Assembly: GCF_026625805.1 (NCBI RefSeq)
Contig: NZ_CP113064.1
Span: 2,582,657 to 2,646,656 of the forward strand
Reading direction: 5' to 3'
DNA from: Brevundimonas sp. SL130
GTDB lineage: Bacteria; Pseudomonadota; Alphaproteobacteria; Caulobacterales; Caulobacteraceae
DNA: 64,000 bases
Each line of letters opens with the position of its first letter. The stretch's first letter is position 1. Both the position numbers and the translations under genes were made by a program. Shown piece after piece: positions 25,733 through 34,222 of the stretch. Under the pieces are notes generated by a model, which saw only the letters and a program-made list of their open reading frames with translations, ran no database searches and was not told the DNA's origin.

Positions 25733-27966
25733 CGTCGGACCTGTTCGAGCCCCCCTCCGATCCCGACTGGTGCGTCGAGGAGCCGGGCTATTGCGCTCTG
25801 CGCGAGCTGGGGGTCGAGTCCCGGTTGACCACCGCCAACGGCCTGATCGGCGTCCGCGGCGTTCCGGCGCTTGTCCGCGCTGAGGCGAGGAACATTTCGC
25901 CGCGCACCTATATCGCCGGGATGTTCGACACCCCGGCCCGGCCGTTGTCCACGCCGGTCGGCGTCTCCCTGCCCGAAGGCTTCGGCGTCGATCTCCTGAT
26001 CGACGGCCATCCACTCTCCGCCTCCGAGGATCGCATCCTAGACCTGAAGCGAGGTGTCCTGACCTCCAGCCTGCGTCCCGGCTCGGGTCCTCTTGCGGCG
26101 ATGGACAGCGTCAGGCTGGCCTCCCAGGTAAGGCGGGGGCTCGGCCTGCAGGTCCTCAGACTGAGGTTTGCGGCCTCGGCCGAGGTCATCCTCAAGCTCC
26201 CGCCCCGCGCCGGAGTCCGAGATGTCGAGGCGGACCTTCTTGTCTCCCGGACCAGGCCTTCCGGTCGAAGCTACGCGGTCGCGAGCGCGGCGACCCTCAC
26301 CTTGGACGGCCTCGACCACCCGCCCGAACAGCAAGAGGACGGGAGCCTTCAGTGGCGCTGGACCTCCGGGGCAGGCCAGGTCGCGGTATTTGAGCAATGG
26401 CGCACCGTCGCCCGCGACGACGAGACCGGCGCCCAGGCCCTGTCGGACCTCTCAGACGCGCGAAACGCCGGTGTGGAACGGGTCGTGGCCGCCCATGTCG
26501 CCGCCTGGGCCGCGCTGTGGTCGGACAGCGACATCACGATCGAGGGCGATCCGGACGCCCAGAAGGCCTTGCGGTTCGCGACCTATCATCTGAACAGCGC
26601 GGTCAATCCGGACGACGACACGGTCTCGGTCGGCGCGCGCGCCCTGACGGGCGACGGCTATCTGGGTCACGTCTTCTGGGACACGGAGATCTTTCTGCTG
26701 CCCGTCTACAGCCTCATCCGGCCCGAGGCGGCGCGGGCGATGTTGATGTACCGGTTCCACACCCTGGCGGCCGCCCGCGCCAAGGCCGCGCGCCTGGGCT
26801 GGCGCGGCGCCCTCTATGCGTGGGAATCGACGGACACCGGCGACGAGGCGACGCCCGAGAGCGGCGTGACCGCAACCGGGGTCCGCGTCGACATCCCGAC
26901 CGGGCGCGACGAACAGCATATCAGCGCGGACGTCGCCTATGCCGTCTGGCGCTACTGGCGGGCCACGGGCGACGATGTTTTCCTGCGGACGGCCGGGGCC
27001 GAAATCCTTCTGGAGACGGCCCGATTCTGGGCCAGCCGGGCGATCTTGGAGGCGGACGGCCGGCGCCATATCCGCAAGGTCGAAGGCCCCGACGAGTATC
27101 ACGAAGCGATCGACGACAACGCCTTCACCAACGTCATGGCAGCCTGGAATCTGCGGCGCGGCGCGGAGGCCTGGACCTGGCTCCAAAAGACCGCTGCGAA
27201 AGACGCCGCCGCCCTGGGTGCTCGGCTCTCCCTGACCTCTGCCGAGGTCGCGGACTGGCCCGACATCGCCGACGCCCTGGTCACGGGCCGGGACGCCAGA
27301 GCGGGTCTGGTGGAGCAGTTCGCCGGCTTCTTCCAGCTGGACGATCTGGACGCCCGGACCCGGGACCATCTGTCTGGATCGATGGGCGCGGCGCTGGGTC
27401 GGGCGCGCCTCGCCGAGGTCCAGATTCTCAAACAGGCCGACGTCGTCGCCCTGATCGCTCTTTTGCCCGAAACCTTCACCCAAACCGAGGCTCTGGCGAA
27501 CTTCCGCTATTACGAGCCGCGCTGCGACAACGACAGCTCCCTCAGCCCCGCCATGCACGCCCTCGTCGCCGCGCGGCTCGGCGACACCGAGATGGCGCTC
27601 GCCTATTTCCGGGAGGCCGCCATGATCGACCTCGGCGACCGCGACGGACGCAGCGAGGCCGGGGTCCATATGGCGGCCCAGGGCGGCCTGTGGCAGGCGG
27701 CGGTCTTCGGGTTCGCCGGCCTCTGCTTGAAGACCGACCAAATCGTCTTCGATCCCCATCTCCCGGCCGGCTGGACCAGGCTGGCGTTTCCATTGCAATG
27801 GCGGGGCCGCAAACTGCTGATCCGGATCGAGTCCGGGGCGAACGACGCCCCGTCGAGGCTGACGATTACCCTGATCAGCGGCGCCGCGTTCGCTGTCAGC
27901 CTGCGCGACGCGCCTCACCGGGTCGATCCCGGTCCAGGCGGCCTGTCGCTTCTGTTTACGGCCTGA
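25729..27966 (+). CDS. Glycoside hydrolase family 65 disaccharide phosphorylase
   Basis: A 745-residue GH65 protein: N-terminal super-sandwich domain, (alpha/alpha)6 barrel and C-terminal jelly-roll. The catalytic acid is Glu456 in EGPDEYHEAIDDNAFTN; HVFWDTEIF is the family substrate-site motif, and RYYEPRCDNDSSLSPAMHA lies at the phosphate side. It phosphorolyses an alpha-glucobiose (maltose, trehalose or kojibiose) to beta-glucose 1-phosphate, saving ATP. GTG at 25729 overlaps the mutase stop. Sugar specificity cannot be fixed by eye. It ends the long redox operon. Confidence 0.88.
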   Translation: MTSDLFEPPSDPDWCVEEPGYCALRELGVESRLTTANGLIGVRGVPALVRAEARNISPRTYIAGMFDTPARPLSTPVGVSLPEGFGVDLLIDGHPLSASEDRILDLKRGVLTSSLRPGSGPLAAMDSVRLASQVRRGLGLQVLRLRFAASAEVILKLPPRAGVRDVEADLLVSRTRPSGRSYAVASAATLTLDGLDHPPEQQEDGSLQWRWTSGAGQVAVFEQWRTVARDDETGAQALSDLSDARNAGVERVVAAHVAAWAALWSDSDITIEGDPDAQKALRFATYHLNSAVNPDDDTVSVGARALTGDGYLGHVFWDTEIFLLPVYSLIRPEAARAMLMYRFHTLAAARAKAARLGWRGALYAWESTDTGDEATPESGVTATGVRVDIPTGRDEQHISADVAYAVWRYWRATGDDVFLRTAGAEILLETARFWASRAILEADGRRHIRKVEGPDEYHEAIDDNAFTNVMAAWNLRRGAEAWTWLQKTAAKDAAALGARLSLTSAEVADWPDIADALVTGRDARAGLVEQFAGFFQLDDLDARTRDHLSGSMGAALGRARLAEVQILKQADVVALIALLPETFTQTEALANFRYYEPRCDNDSSLSPAMHALVAARLGDTEMALAYFREAAMIDLGDRDGRSEAGVHMAAQGGLWQAAVFGFAGLCLKTDQIVFDPHLPAGWTRLAFPLQWRGRKLLIRIESGANDAPSRLTITLISGAAFAVSLRDAPHRVDPGPGGLSLLFTA

Positions 27967-27987
27967 CGCCTTCGACAAAAGCCACCT

Positions 27988-28770
27988 TCAGACCGCCGCG
28001 CCGAACAGGGCGCCGGCTCCGGCCGTGACCCCCAGGGCGAAGGCGCCCCAGAACACCACGCGGACGACGGCGCGTCCTAAGGGCGCATGGCCGGTCAGGG
28101 CGCCCGCCGCACCCAATCCGCCGAGGAAGACCAAGGTGGCGACCGACAGGATCGGGATCGCCAGACCGCGCGGCGCCGCCCAGGCGACAAGCAGCGGCAG
28201 GATCGCGCCGCTCGCAAACGTCGCCGCCGAGGTCAGGGCGGCCTGGATGGGCCGGGCCGCGGTCAGATCCGAGATGCCGAGTTCGTCGCGCGCATGGGCG
28301 CCGAGCGCGTCCTTGCGCATCAGTTGGTCGGCCACGGCGCTGGCGAGATCAGGCTCCAGGCCCCGTCCGACATAGATGGCTGTCAGTTCGGCGCGTTCCC
28401 CCGGAAGATCCTCCCGCAGCTCTTGGGATTCTCGGGCGAGCTCGGCCTTTTCGGTGTCCGCCTGGGAACTGACCGAGACATATTCGCCCGCCGCCATCGA
28501 CATCGCCCCGGCGACGAGTCCGGCGCCCCCTGCCACAAGGATTGCGGACTTGCTCCCGCCGGCCGCCGCGATGCCGACGATCAGGCTGGCGGTGGACACC
28601 AGACCGTCGTTGGCGCCCAGCACTGCGGCTCGCAGCCAGCCGATCCGCCTTACCAGGTGATGCTCGTCGTGACGCCCCGAGCCTGGACCGCGCCGGATGG
28701 CGACGCGCGGAAGGACGCCCGAAGTCGACGGGTCGGCGGCGTCGTCGCCGCGCGGCGGGAAAGCGGTCAT
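27988..28770 (-). CDS. VIT1/CCC1 family iron/manganese transporter
   Basis: A 260-residue membrane protein. GWLRAAVLGANDGLVSTASLIVGIA is the first conserved helix of VIT1/CCC1 proteins, followed by GAMSMAAGEYVSVSSQADTE, a cytosolic metal-binding loop (about 90-155) and three more helices. Family members move Fe(II) or Mn(II) out of the cytosol. A weak FixK-type site 52 bases upstream would link it to low oxygen, when ferrous iron rises. ATG at 28770 has GAGGA upstream. Confidence 0.88.
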   Translation of the reverse strand: MTAFPPRGDDAADPSTSGVLPRVAIRRGPGSGRHDEHHLVRRIGWLRAAVLGANDGLVSTASLIVGIAAAGGSKSAILVAGGAGLVAGAMSMAAGEYVSVSSQADTEKAELARESQELREDLPGERAELTAIYVGRGLEPDLASAVADQLMRKDALGAHARDELGISDLTAARPIQAALTSAATFASGAILPLLVAWAAPRGLAIPILSVATLVFLGGLGAAGALTGHAPLGRAVVRVVFWGAFALGVTAGAGALFGAAV

Positions 28771-28821
28771 GACCAGGTATCCTCGTTGGCTTGACTAGGC
28801 CCGGTTCGCTCCGGACGGTTA

Positions 28822-28835
28822 GTGATCTGCGTCAA
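28822..28835. promoter_or_regulatory. FixK-type site GTGAT-CTGC-GTCAA
   Basis: Two mismatches to TTGAT-N4-ATCAA. It lies 52 bases upstream of the VIT1/CCC1 gene on one side and 72 bases upstream of a 41-codon ORF on the other, the same spacing as the sites before the BON and aldehyde dehydrogenase genes. Confidence 0.5.
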
Positions 28836-28906
28836 ATCGCATCTGTCAAAAGCGCCTCCAGTCGCGGCCCGGACGACCGCCCGGTCTTCCCCTGAAGGAG
28901 CCTCCC

Positions 28907-29032
28907 ATGAACGACCATGACGTTCGGCGCCGGCGTCGTCCATCGCGTCTCAGGTTCGCCCCGATCACAGCGGGTGCAGACCGCGTCACCTTGACCCGGC
29001 TCAAGAACCGGACCGCAAGCTCGGCGCCATAG
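28907..29032 (+). CDS. Possible 41-residue basic peptide or gene remnant
   Basis: ATG at 28907 is preceded by AAGGAG at 28895-28900, a strong ribosome site, and by a FixK-type site at 28822. The peptide starts MNDHDVRRRRRPSRLRF and is strongly basic, with no known domain. Its 3' end overlaps the convergent P-type ATPase gene by 32 bases. It may be a small regulated protein or the stump of a gene lost by deletion. Low confidence that a protein is made. Confidence 0.35.
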   Translation: MNDHDVRRRRRPSRLRFAPITAGADRVTLTRLKNRTASSAP

Positions 29033-31532
29033 GCGCCGGCGATTGCGACGGGCGGAGCCGACGCCAGAGCCAGCGGGCCGGCGCCGCCCAGCCGCCGGCC
29101 AGGAGCGCCACCGCGACCGCGACGCCAAGAATGGCCGTCGGCGGGGCGCCGAACCGGAACAGGCTGGCCACGGACGGCACGAAGAGGGCGATGGCGAGGA
29201 CCCCGATCGCCCCTGTAAAAATCAGCCAGAAGACCTTGCGATGCGGATCGAACAGCGACACGCCGCTTGAAGCCGAGTCCGTCAGGGCCAACATCAGGTT
29301 CGCCAGCGCCAGAGCCAGGAAGGCCGCCGCCCGAGCTTCGACGTCGGTGATCTGCTGAAGCGCCCACAGATAGAAGCTGAGCACGGCCAAGAGGATCACC
29401 ACCCCCTGAAGCGCGCCGAATGCGATCTGTTTCGGCCCGAACAGCGCGGCTGTAACCCGGCGCGGCGGCTTGCTCATGGCGTTCTTCTCGCTGGGTTCGG
29501 CCTCAAACACGAGCGAGCAGACCGGATCGATGACGAGTTCGAGGCACACGACGTGGATCGGAAACAGCAGCGGGGGCGCGCCCAGCAGAATGGGCAGCAA
29601 GGCCATCCCGGCCAGCGGCACATGCACCGCCACCACAAAGGTCAGGGCCTTGCGCAGATTGGCGAAAATCCGCCGGCCGAGACGAACACCGCCGACGATC
29701 GACCCGAAACTGTCGTCGAGCAGGACGATATCGGCCGCTTCACGCGCGACATCGGCGCCGCGCCGCCCCATGGCGATGCCGATGTCCGCGGCCTGAAGCG
29801 CCGGAGCATCGTTCACCCCGTCGCCCGTCATGGCGACCAGTTCGCCGTTCGCTTGGAAGGCCTGAACCAGAACCAGCTTCTGTTCCGGCTGCACCCTTGC
29901 GAAGACCCGGATCTGGCGAACCCGACTCCCTAGCTCCGTGGCGTCAAGTTTGGCGATATCCTCCCCGGTCAGGACGCCGGCGTTCACATCGATTCCGGCC
30001 TGCCGGGCGATGGCGACTGCCGTCGCCGGGTAGTCGCCGGTGATCATGACCACCGCGACCCCGGCGCGCCGGGCCTCCGCCAAGGCGGCAGGGACGTCTG
30101 GCCTGACCGGGTCGAGAAATCCGATCAGCCCCCTGAACCTGAAGCACGACTGGTCGGGATCCTCGATCCCCGCGCCCGTTCCGTTCAGGTCGGCGACAGC
30201 CAGGACGCGCAGCCCCTCGGCCGCCATGGCGTCAAGCCCGTCAAGGATCGGCGCCTGTTGCTCGGGGGTCAGACGGCACAGGGCGAAGATGGCTTCTGGC
30301 GCGCCCTTGGCGGCGGCGATCATGGCGGACCCGTCCACTCGCCACTGCTGGATCACAGCCATCCGCCCGGCTTTGAGCGGCCATACCTGCGTGAGGACTG
30401 CGGCCTCCGCTACCGCCGGCGACAGGGTACGGATCGCCCGATCCATGGGGTCGGTAGGACGAACTGGGCTGGCAAGGCCAGCCGCCTCCAGCACGGCCTT
30501 AGCCGCTGGCGTCAGATCCGATGCGGTGGCGTCGCAGGCCTCGTCCGTCGTCCAGATCCGCGTGAGCGACATTCGATTTTCGGTCAGGGTGCCGGTCTTA
30601 TCGACGCACAGAACCGTAGCGCCGCCGAGGGTCTCGATCACCGCGCCACGCCGAACCAAAACCTGATGTTGCGCCAGCCGCCAGGCGCCCAGCGCCATGA
30701 ACACGGACAGCACCATCGGAAATTCTTCCGGGATCAGAGAGATGGCCACCGTGATCCCGGCGAGCAGGGCCTCGATCCAGTCCCCTCTCAGAAGACCGTA
30801 AGACAGAACCACCGCGCCGCTGAGAATGACAGCCAGCAGTCCGAACACTGCGACCAGCCGGCCTGTCGATGTCTGCAACGGTGTCGCACCGGACCGGATG
30901 GTCGCCAGCGAGACGCCGATCTTGCCGAGCGCCGTCCGGGATCCCGTCTCTACAAGCTCCACCACCCCCTGGCCGCCCACAACCAGCGTGCCGGAGAACA
31001 GGCGGTCGTCTCGGGTCGAGGTTTCACCCGACTCCAGGATCATCTTGGCGACTGGCGCGGATTCGCCGGTGAGAACGGACTCGTCCACGCTCAGCACATC
31101 GCCGTCCACAAGACGACCATCCGCTGGAACACGCTGCCCCTCGCCCACGAGTATGAGGTCGCCTGGAACGAGGTCGGCGGCCGCCGCGACTCTCTCGGTC
31201 CCGTCTCGGATCAGCCGGACGGTCGGCTCGGACAGGTCGCGCAGGGCTTTCAAGGCCCGCTCGCTGCGCGCCTCCTGCACCACCACCAACCCGACGGTGG
31301 CGGCCGCCGCCAAGGTCAGGAACAGACCTTCTCCCAGATTGCCGATGAGGAGATAGAGGGCGGAGGCGACGACGAGGAGCAGGAACATGGGTTCGCGCAG
31401 GGTGCCGACCAGGATGCGTCCCAGCCCCCTCGAGCGGACGGGGGCGAGCGTATTGGGCCCCAAGGCACGAAGGCGTGCGAGCGCCTCAGCCTCGCTTAGA
31501 CCGGTATTCAAAGGGGTCAAGGGACGTTCCAA
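29001..31532 (-). CDS. Cation-transporting P-type ATPase (P2-like)
   Basis: An 843-residue P-type ATPase: N-terminal cation_ATPase_N domain (GLSEAEALARLRALGPN), actuator domain with VDESVLTGES, phosphorylation site CVDKTGTLTENR, hinge MTGDGVNDAPALQAADIGIAMG, and ten membrane helices. The M4 motif ISLIPEEFPMV has a PEEFP core, as in a subgroup of calcium-like or unassigned cation pumps. The predicted start is TTG at 31532; no ATG is near. A FixK-type site lies 54 bases upstream, so the pump probably belongs to the low-oxygen set. Ion specificity is unknown. Confidence 0.9.
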   Translation of the reverse strand: MERPLTPLNTGLSEAEALARLRALGPNTLAPVRSRGLGRILVGTLREPMFLLLVVASALYLLIGNLGEGLFLTLAAAATVGLVVVQEARSERALKALRDLSEPTVRLIRDGTERVAAAADLVPGDLILVGEGQRVPADGRLVDGDVLSVDESVLTGESAPVAKMILESGETSTRDDRLFSGTLVVGGQGVVELVETGSRTALGKIGVSLATIRSGATPLQTSTGRLVAVFGLLAVILSGAVVLSYGLLRGDWIEALLAGITVAISLIPEEFPMVLSVFMALGAWRLAQHQVLVRRGAVIETLGGATVLCVDKTGTLTENRMSLTRIWTTDEACDATASDLTPAAKAVLEAAGLASPVRPTDPMDRAIRTLSPAVAEAAVLTQVWPLKAGRMAVIQQWRVDGSAMIAAAKGAPEAIFALCRLTPEQQAPILDGLDAMAAEGLRVLAVADLNGTGAGIEDPDQSCFRFRGLIGFLDPVRPDVPAALAEARRAGVAVVMITGDYPATAVAIARQAGIDVNAGVLTGEDIAKLDATELGSRVRQIRVFARVQPEQKLVLVQAFQANGELVAMTGDGVNDAPALQAADIGIAMGRRGADVAREAADIVLLDDSFGSIVGGVRLGRRIFANLRKALTFVVAVHVPLAGMALLPILLGAPPLLFPIHVVCLELVIDPVCSLVFEAEPSEKNAMSKPPRRVTAALFGPKQIAFGALQGVVILLAVLSFYLWALQQITDVEARAAAFLALALANLMLALTDSASSGVSLFDPHRKVFWLIFTGAIGVLAIALFVPSVASLFRFGAPPTAILGVAVAVALLAGGWAAPARWLWRRLRPSQSPAPMAPSLRSGS

Positions 31533-31964
31533 TGCCGGCGTGGATGCCCGCTGAACGAAGATGGACGCTCGCCCCGTCGCTGCCCTTGATGCAGGTCAAG
31601 ATTCGTTGCGCAGACTGCTGCTCCGAGCCCGCTGAGGCCAACCGGGATTCAGTCATCAGTTGAGCGGGAACACCGATCAAACTGTGGTCTTGAGCCGACG
31701 TCATCTGCCGGCTGGGCGACCCGCTCGCCCTGCAGAACGGCGTGAGCGTAGATCTGTTTGACGATGTCCCGGACGTGGATAGCGTCGCCGGAGCCCCCCG
31801 ATCCACGATGGTCATGCAATGGGCGCCCATGCCGTCCCAGCTACCGACAAACCCGCCTGCCGCCTCTAAAGAGGTAGCGAGAGTGGTCGAAAGCATTCTT
31901 ATTTAACTTCAGTCTCTTCCTGCAGAATTTGGAAGCGATACCGAAAGGCTGCGAGAGCCCTGAA
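31533..31964. other. Gap between P-type ATPase and guaA
   Basis: 432 bases. It holds the FixK-type site at 31586-31599. A 136-codon reverse frame (31486-31896) resembles no family and overlaps the ATPase start; a conserved-looking stretch (VRDIVKQIYAHAVLQ) lies in another frame there, so a decayed gene is possible but not demonstrated. Confidence 0.5.
31586..31599. promoter_or_regulatory. FixK-type site TTGAT-GCAG-GTCAA
   Basis: One mismatch to TTGAT-N4-ATCAA. It lies 54 bases upstream of the P-type ATPase gene on the reverse strand. Confidence 0.7.
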
Positions 31965-33527
31965 TTACTCCCACTCGATGGTCCCGGGCGGCTTCGACGT
32001 CACGTCGTAGACGACGCGGTTCACGCCGCGGACTTCGTTGATGATGCGCGTGGCGGTCTTGGCCAGGACGTCCCAGGGGAATTGGTAGAAGTCGGCGGTC
32101 ATGCCGTCGGTGGAGGAGACGGCGCGAAGGGCCAGGACCTTTTCGTAGGTGCGGGCGTCGCCCATGACGCCGACGGTCTTGACCGGCAGAAGCACGGCGA
32201 AGGCCTGCCAGATATCGTCGTACAGGCCGGCCTTGCGGATCTCGTCCAGATAGATGGCGTCGGCCTGTTGCAGGGTCTCGACGGCCTCGGGCGTGATCTC
32301 GCCGGGGATGCGGATGGCCAGGCCCGGTCCGGGGAAGGGGTGACGGCCGACGAAGGCGTCGCTCAGACCCAGTTCGCGCCCCAGAGCGCGGACCTCGTCC
32401 TTGAACAGTTCGCGCAGGGGTTCGACCAGTTTCAGCTTCATATAGTCCGGCAGGCCGCCGACATTGTGGTGGCTCTTGATGACGTGGGCCTTGCCGCTGG
32501 ATGACGACACGCTCTCGATCACATCGGGATAGAGGGTGCCCTGGGCCAGGAATTCGGCGCCTTCGATCTTGGCGGACTCGCGATCGAACACATCGATGAA
32601 CAGGCGGCCGATGGTCTTGCGCTTGGTCTCAGGGTCGGAGATCCCGGCCAACTCGCCCAGGAATTCCTTCGACGCATCAACATGCACCAGCGGGATATTG
32701 TAGTGCTCGCGGAACAGGGTGGTGACCTGAGTCGCCTCATCCTTGCGCAGCAGGCCGGTGTCGACGAAGACGCAGGTCAGCTGGTCGCCGATCGCCTCGT
32801 GGATCAACACGGCCGCGACGGACGAGTCGACGCCGCCGGACAGGCCGCAGATCACCTTGGCCGAACCGACCTGTTCGCGGATCTGGGCGATCTTCTCGTC
32901 GCGATAGGCGGCCATGGTCCAGTCGCCCTTCAGACCGGCGATGCCGTGGGTGAAGTTCTTCAGCATCTGATGGCCGCGCGGGGTGTGCATCACCTCGGGG
33001 TGGAACTGAACGCCGTAGAAGCGACGGGTCTCGTCGGCGATCACCGCATAGGGCGAGCCGGCCGAAGAGGCGACGACGTCGAAGCCCTCAGGGATGGCGA
33101 CGATCTTGTCGCCATGACTCATCCAGACCGTCTCTTCCTCCCCGACCGGGGCCAGGCCGGCCAGCAGGGGCGAGGCCTTTTCGACGGTGATTTCAGCGCG
33201 GCCGAACTCGCGGGTGTGGCCGCCCTCGACCTTGCCGCCCAGTTGTTCGCACAGGGTCATCTCGCCGTAGCAGATGCCCAGCACCGGCACCCCGGCCTCG
33301 AACACGGCCTGGGGCGCGCGGGGGCTGCCCTCTTCGTGGACGCTCTCGGGTCCGCCCGACAGGATGATGGCCGCAGGGTTCATGGCGGCCAGGGCGGCCT
33401 CGGCCTTCTGGAACGGATGGATCTCGCAATAGACGCTGGCCTCGCGCAGCCGGCGCGCGATCAGCTGCGTCACCTGGCTGCCGAAATCGACGATGAGGAC
33501 CTTCTGGTGGTCGTGCGGGGTGGTCAT
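31965..33527 (-). CDS. guaA: GMP synthase (glutamine-hydrolysing)
   Basis: A 520-residue protein. The glutamine amidotransferase domain (about 10-200) has nucleophile Cys in [15 protein letters not shown] and the catalytic HPE ([10 protein letters not shown]). The ATP pyrophosphatase domain has the P-loop [12 protein letters not shown], and the C-terminal dimerisation domain ends [15 protein letters not shown]. It converts XMP to GMP. It is the last gene of an operon starting with guaB, and its ATG overlaps the preceding stop by four bases. Confidence 0.97.
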   Translation of the reverse strand: MTTPHDHQKVLIVDFGSQVTQLIARRLREASVYCEIHPFQKAEAALAAMNPAAIILSGGPESVHEEGSPRAPQAVFEAGVPVLGICYGEMTLCEQLGGKVEGGHTREFGRAEITVEKASPLLAGLAPVGEEETVWMSHGDKIVAIPEGFDVVASSAGSPYAVIADETRRFYGVQFHPEVMHTPRGHQMLKNFTHGIAGLKGDWTMAAYRDEKIAQIREQVGSAKVICGLSGGVDSSVAAVLIHEAIGDQLTCVFVDTGLLRKDEATQVTTLFREHYNIPLVHVDASKEFLGELAGISDPETKRKTIGRLFIDVFDRESAKIEGAEFLAQGTLYPDVIESVSSSSGKAHVIKSHHNVGGLPDYMKLKLVEPLRELFKDEVRALGRELGLSDAFVGRHPFPGPGLAIRIPGEITPEAVETLQQADAIYLDEIRKAGLYDDIWQAFAVLLPVKTVGVMGDARTYEKVLALRAVSSTDGMTADFYQFPWDVLAKTATRIINEVRGVNRVVYDVTSKPPGTIEWE

Positions 33528-34222
33528 GTGATCGAATCCGGGGAGAGTTGCGCGGGGTCTTGGCCTTGTGAGGCCGGAATTTCAAGCGCGGGAAGGCCCT
33601 TGGCCTCCAGCATGGCGATCAGACGGTCCAGGGCGGCGGCCAGGTTCTCGTCCACATGGTGAAGGGTCGAGGTCCAGTCCTCCAGCGCCTTCAGCTCGGC
33701 CCGGCCGTCCGACACGCCGCGCAGGGCGATCAGGGGCACACCGAAGGTCTGGGCCGACCGGACCAGGGCCCAGGTCTCCATGTCCACCATCTCGGCCGCG
33801 ATGGCGTCATAGGCGGCGCCGGAGACGACATTGGCCCCGGTCGACAGGGTGGCGGTCGGCACGTCAGGGATGGGGCACGGCAGGGCCAGGATCGCGGGCT
33901 GATCCAGCAGGGGCGTCACCCCCTTGGGAAAGCCCAGGGCGCTGGCGTCCATGTCGCGATAGGCGACCGACGCGGCCTGATAGACGCAGGCGTGCTCCAG
34001 CACCCGCGAGCCACACGACCCCAGCGACACGATCAGGTCCGGCAGGCCGCCGGCCGCCTCCAGCCGCGCCAGGGCGGCGGTCAGAACGACGGCGGCCTCC
34101 ACCGGGCCGACGCCGGTCATCAGGGGCTGGATACGGGCGCGCAGGTGATCCCCGTATTCGGCGGGCGCAGCCATGACGTAGAGGACCGAAACCTCGCCAT
34201 GCCGCGCCAGCCCAGCCCCCAT
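33524..34222 (-). CDS. 5'-methylthioadenosine/S-adenosylhomocysteine nucleosidase-like protein
   Basis: A 232-residue nucleoside phosphorylase-fold protein: [27 protein letters not shown] and the nucleoside-binding [28 protein letters not shown] region (about residues 150-177) with its Met-Glu and Asp residues. Most likely it is a hydrolase of MTA/SAH or a related purine nucleoside. ATG at 34222 shares one base with the rsmB stop (TGATG), which supports this start. It lies between rsmB and guaA, consistent with purine and methyl-group recycling. Confidence 0.8.
   Translation of the reverse strand: MGAGLARHGEVSVLYVMAAPAEYGDHLRARIQPLMTGVGPVEAAVVLTAALARLEAAGGLPDLIVSLGSCGSRVLEHACVYQAASVAYRDMDASALGFPKGVTPLLDQPAILALPCPIPDVPTATLSTGANVVSGAAYDAIAAEMVDMETWALVRSAQTFGVPLIALRGVSDGRAELKALEDWTSTLHHVDENLAAALDRLIAMLEAKGLPALEIPASQGQDPAQLSPDSIT

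Noticed and set aside
26452-27978. Reverse open frame of about 508 codons opposite the GH65 gene
   Set aside because: Low-complexity Gly/Arg/Asp-rich composition without motifs; it is the usual antisense open frame in GC-rich DNA.
31486-31896. 136-codon reverse frame upstream of the P-type ATPase
   Set aside because: No recognisable family; Ser/Thr-rich composition and overlap with the ATPase N-terminus and FixK-type site.
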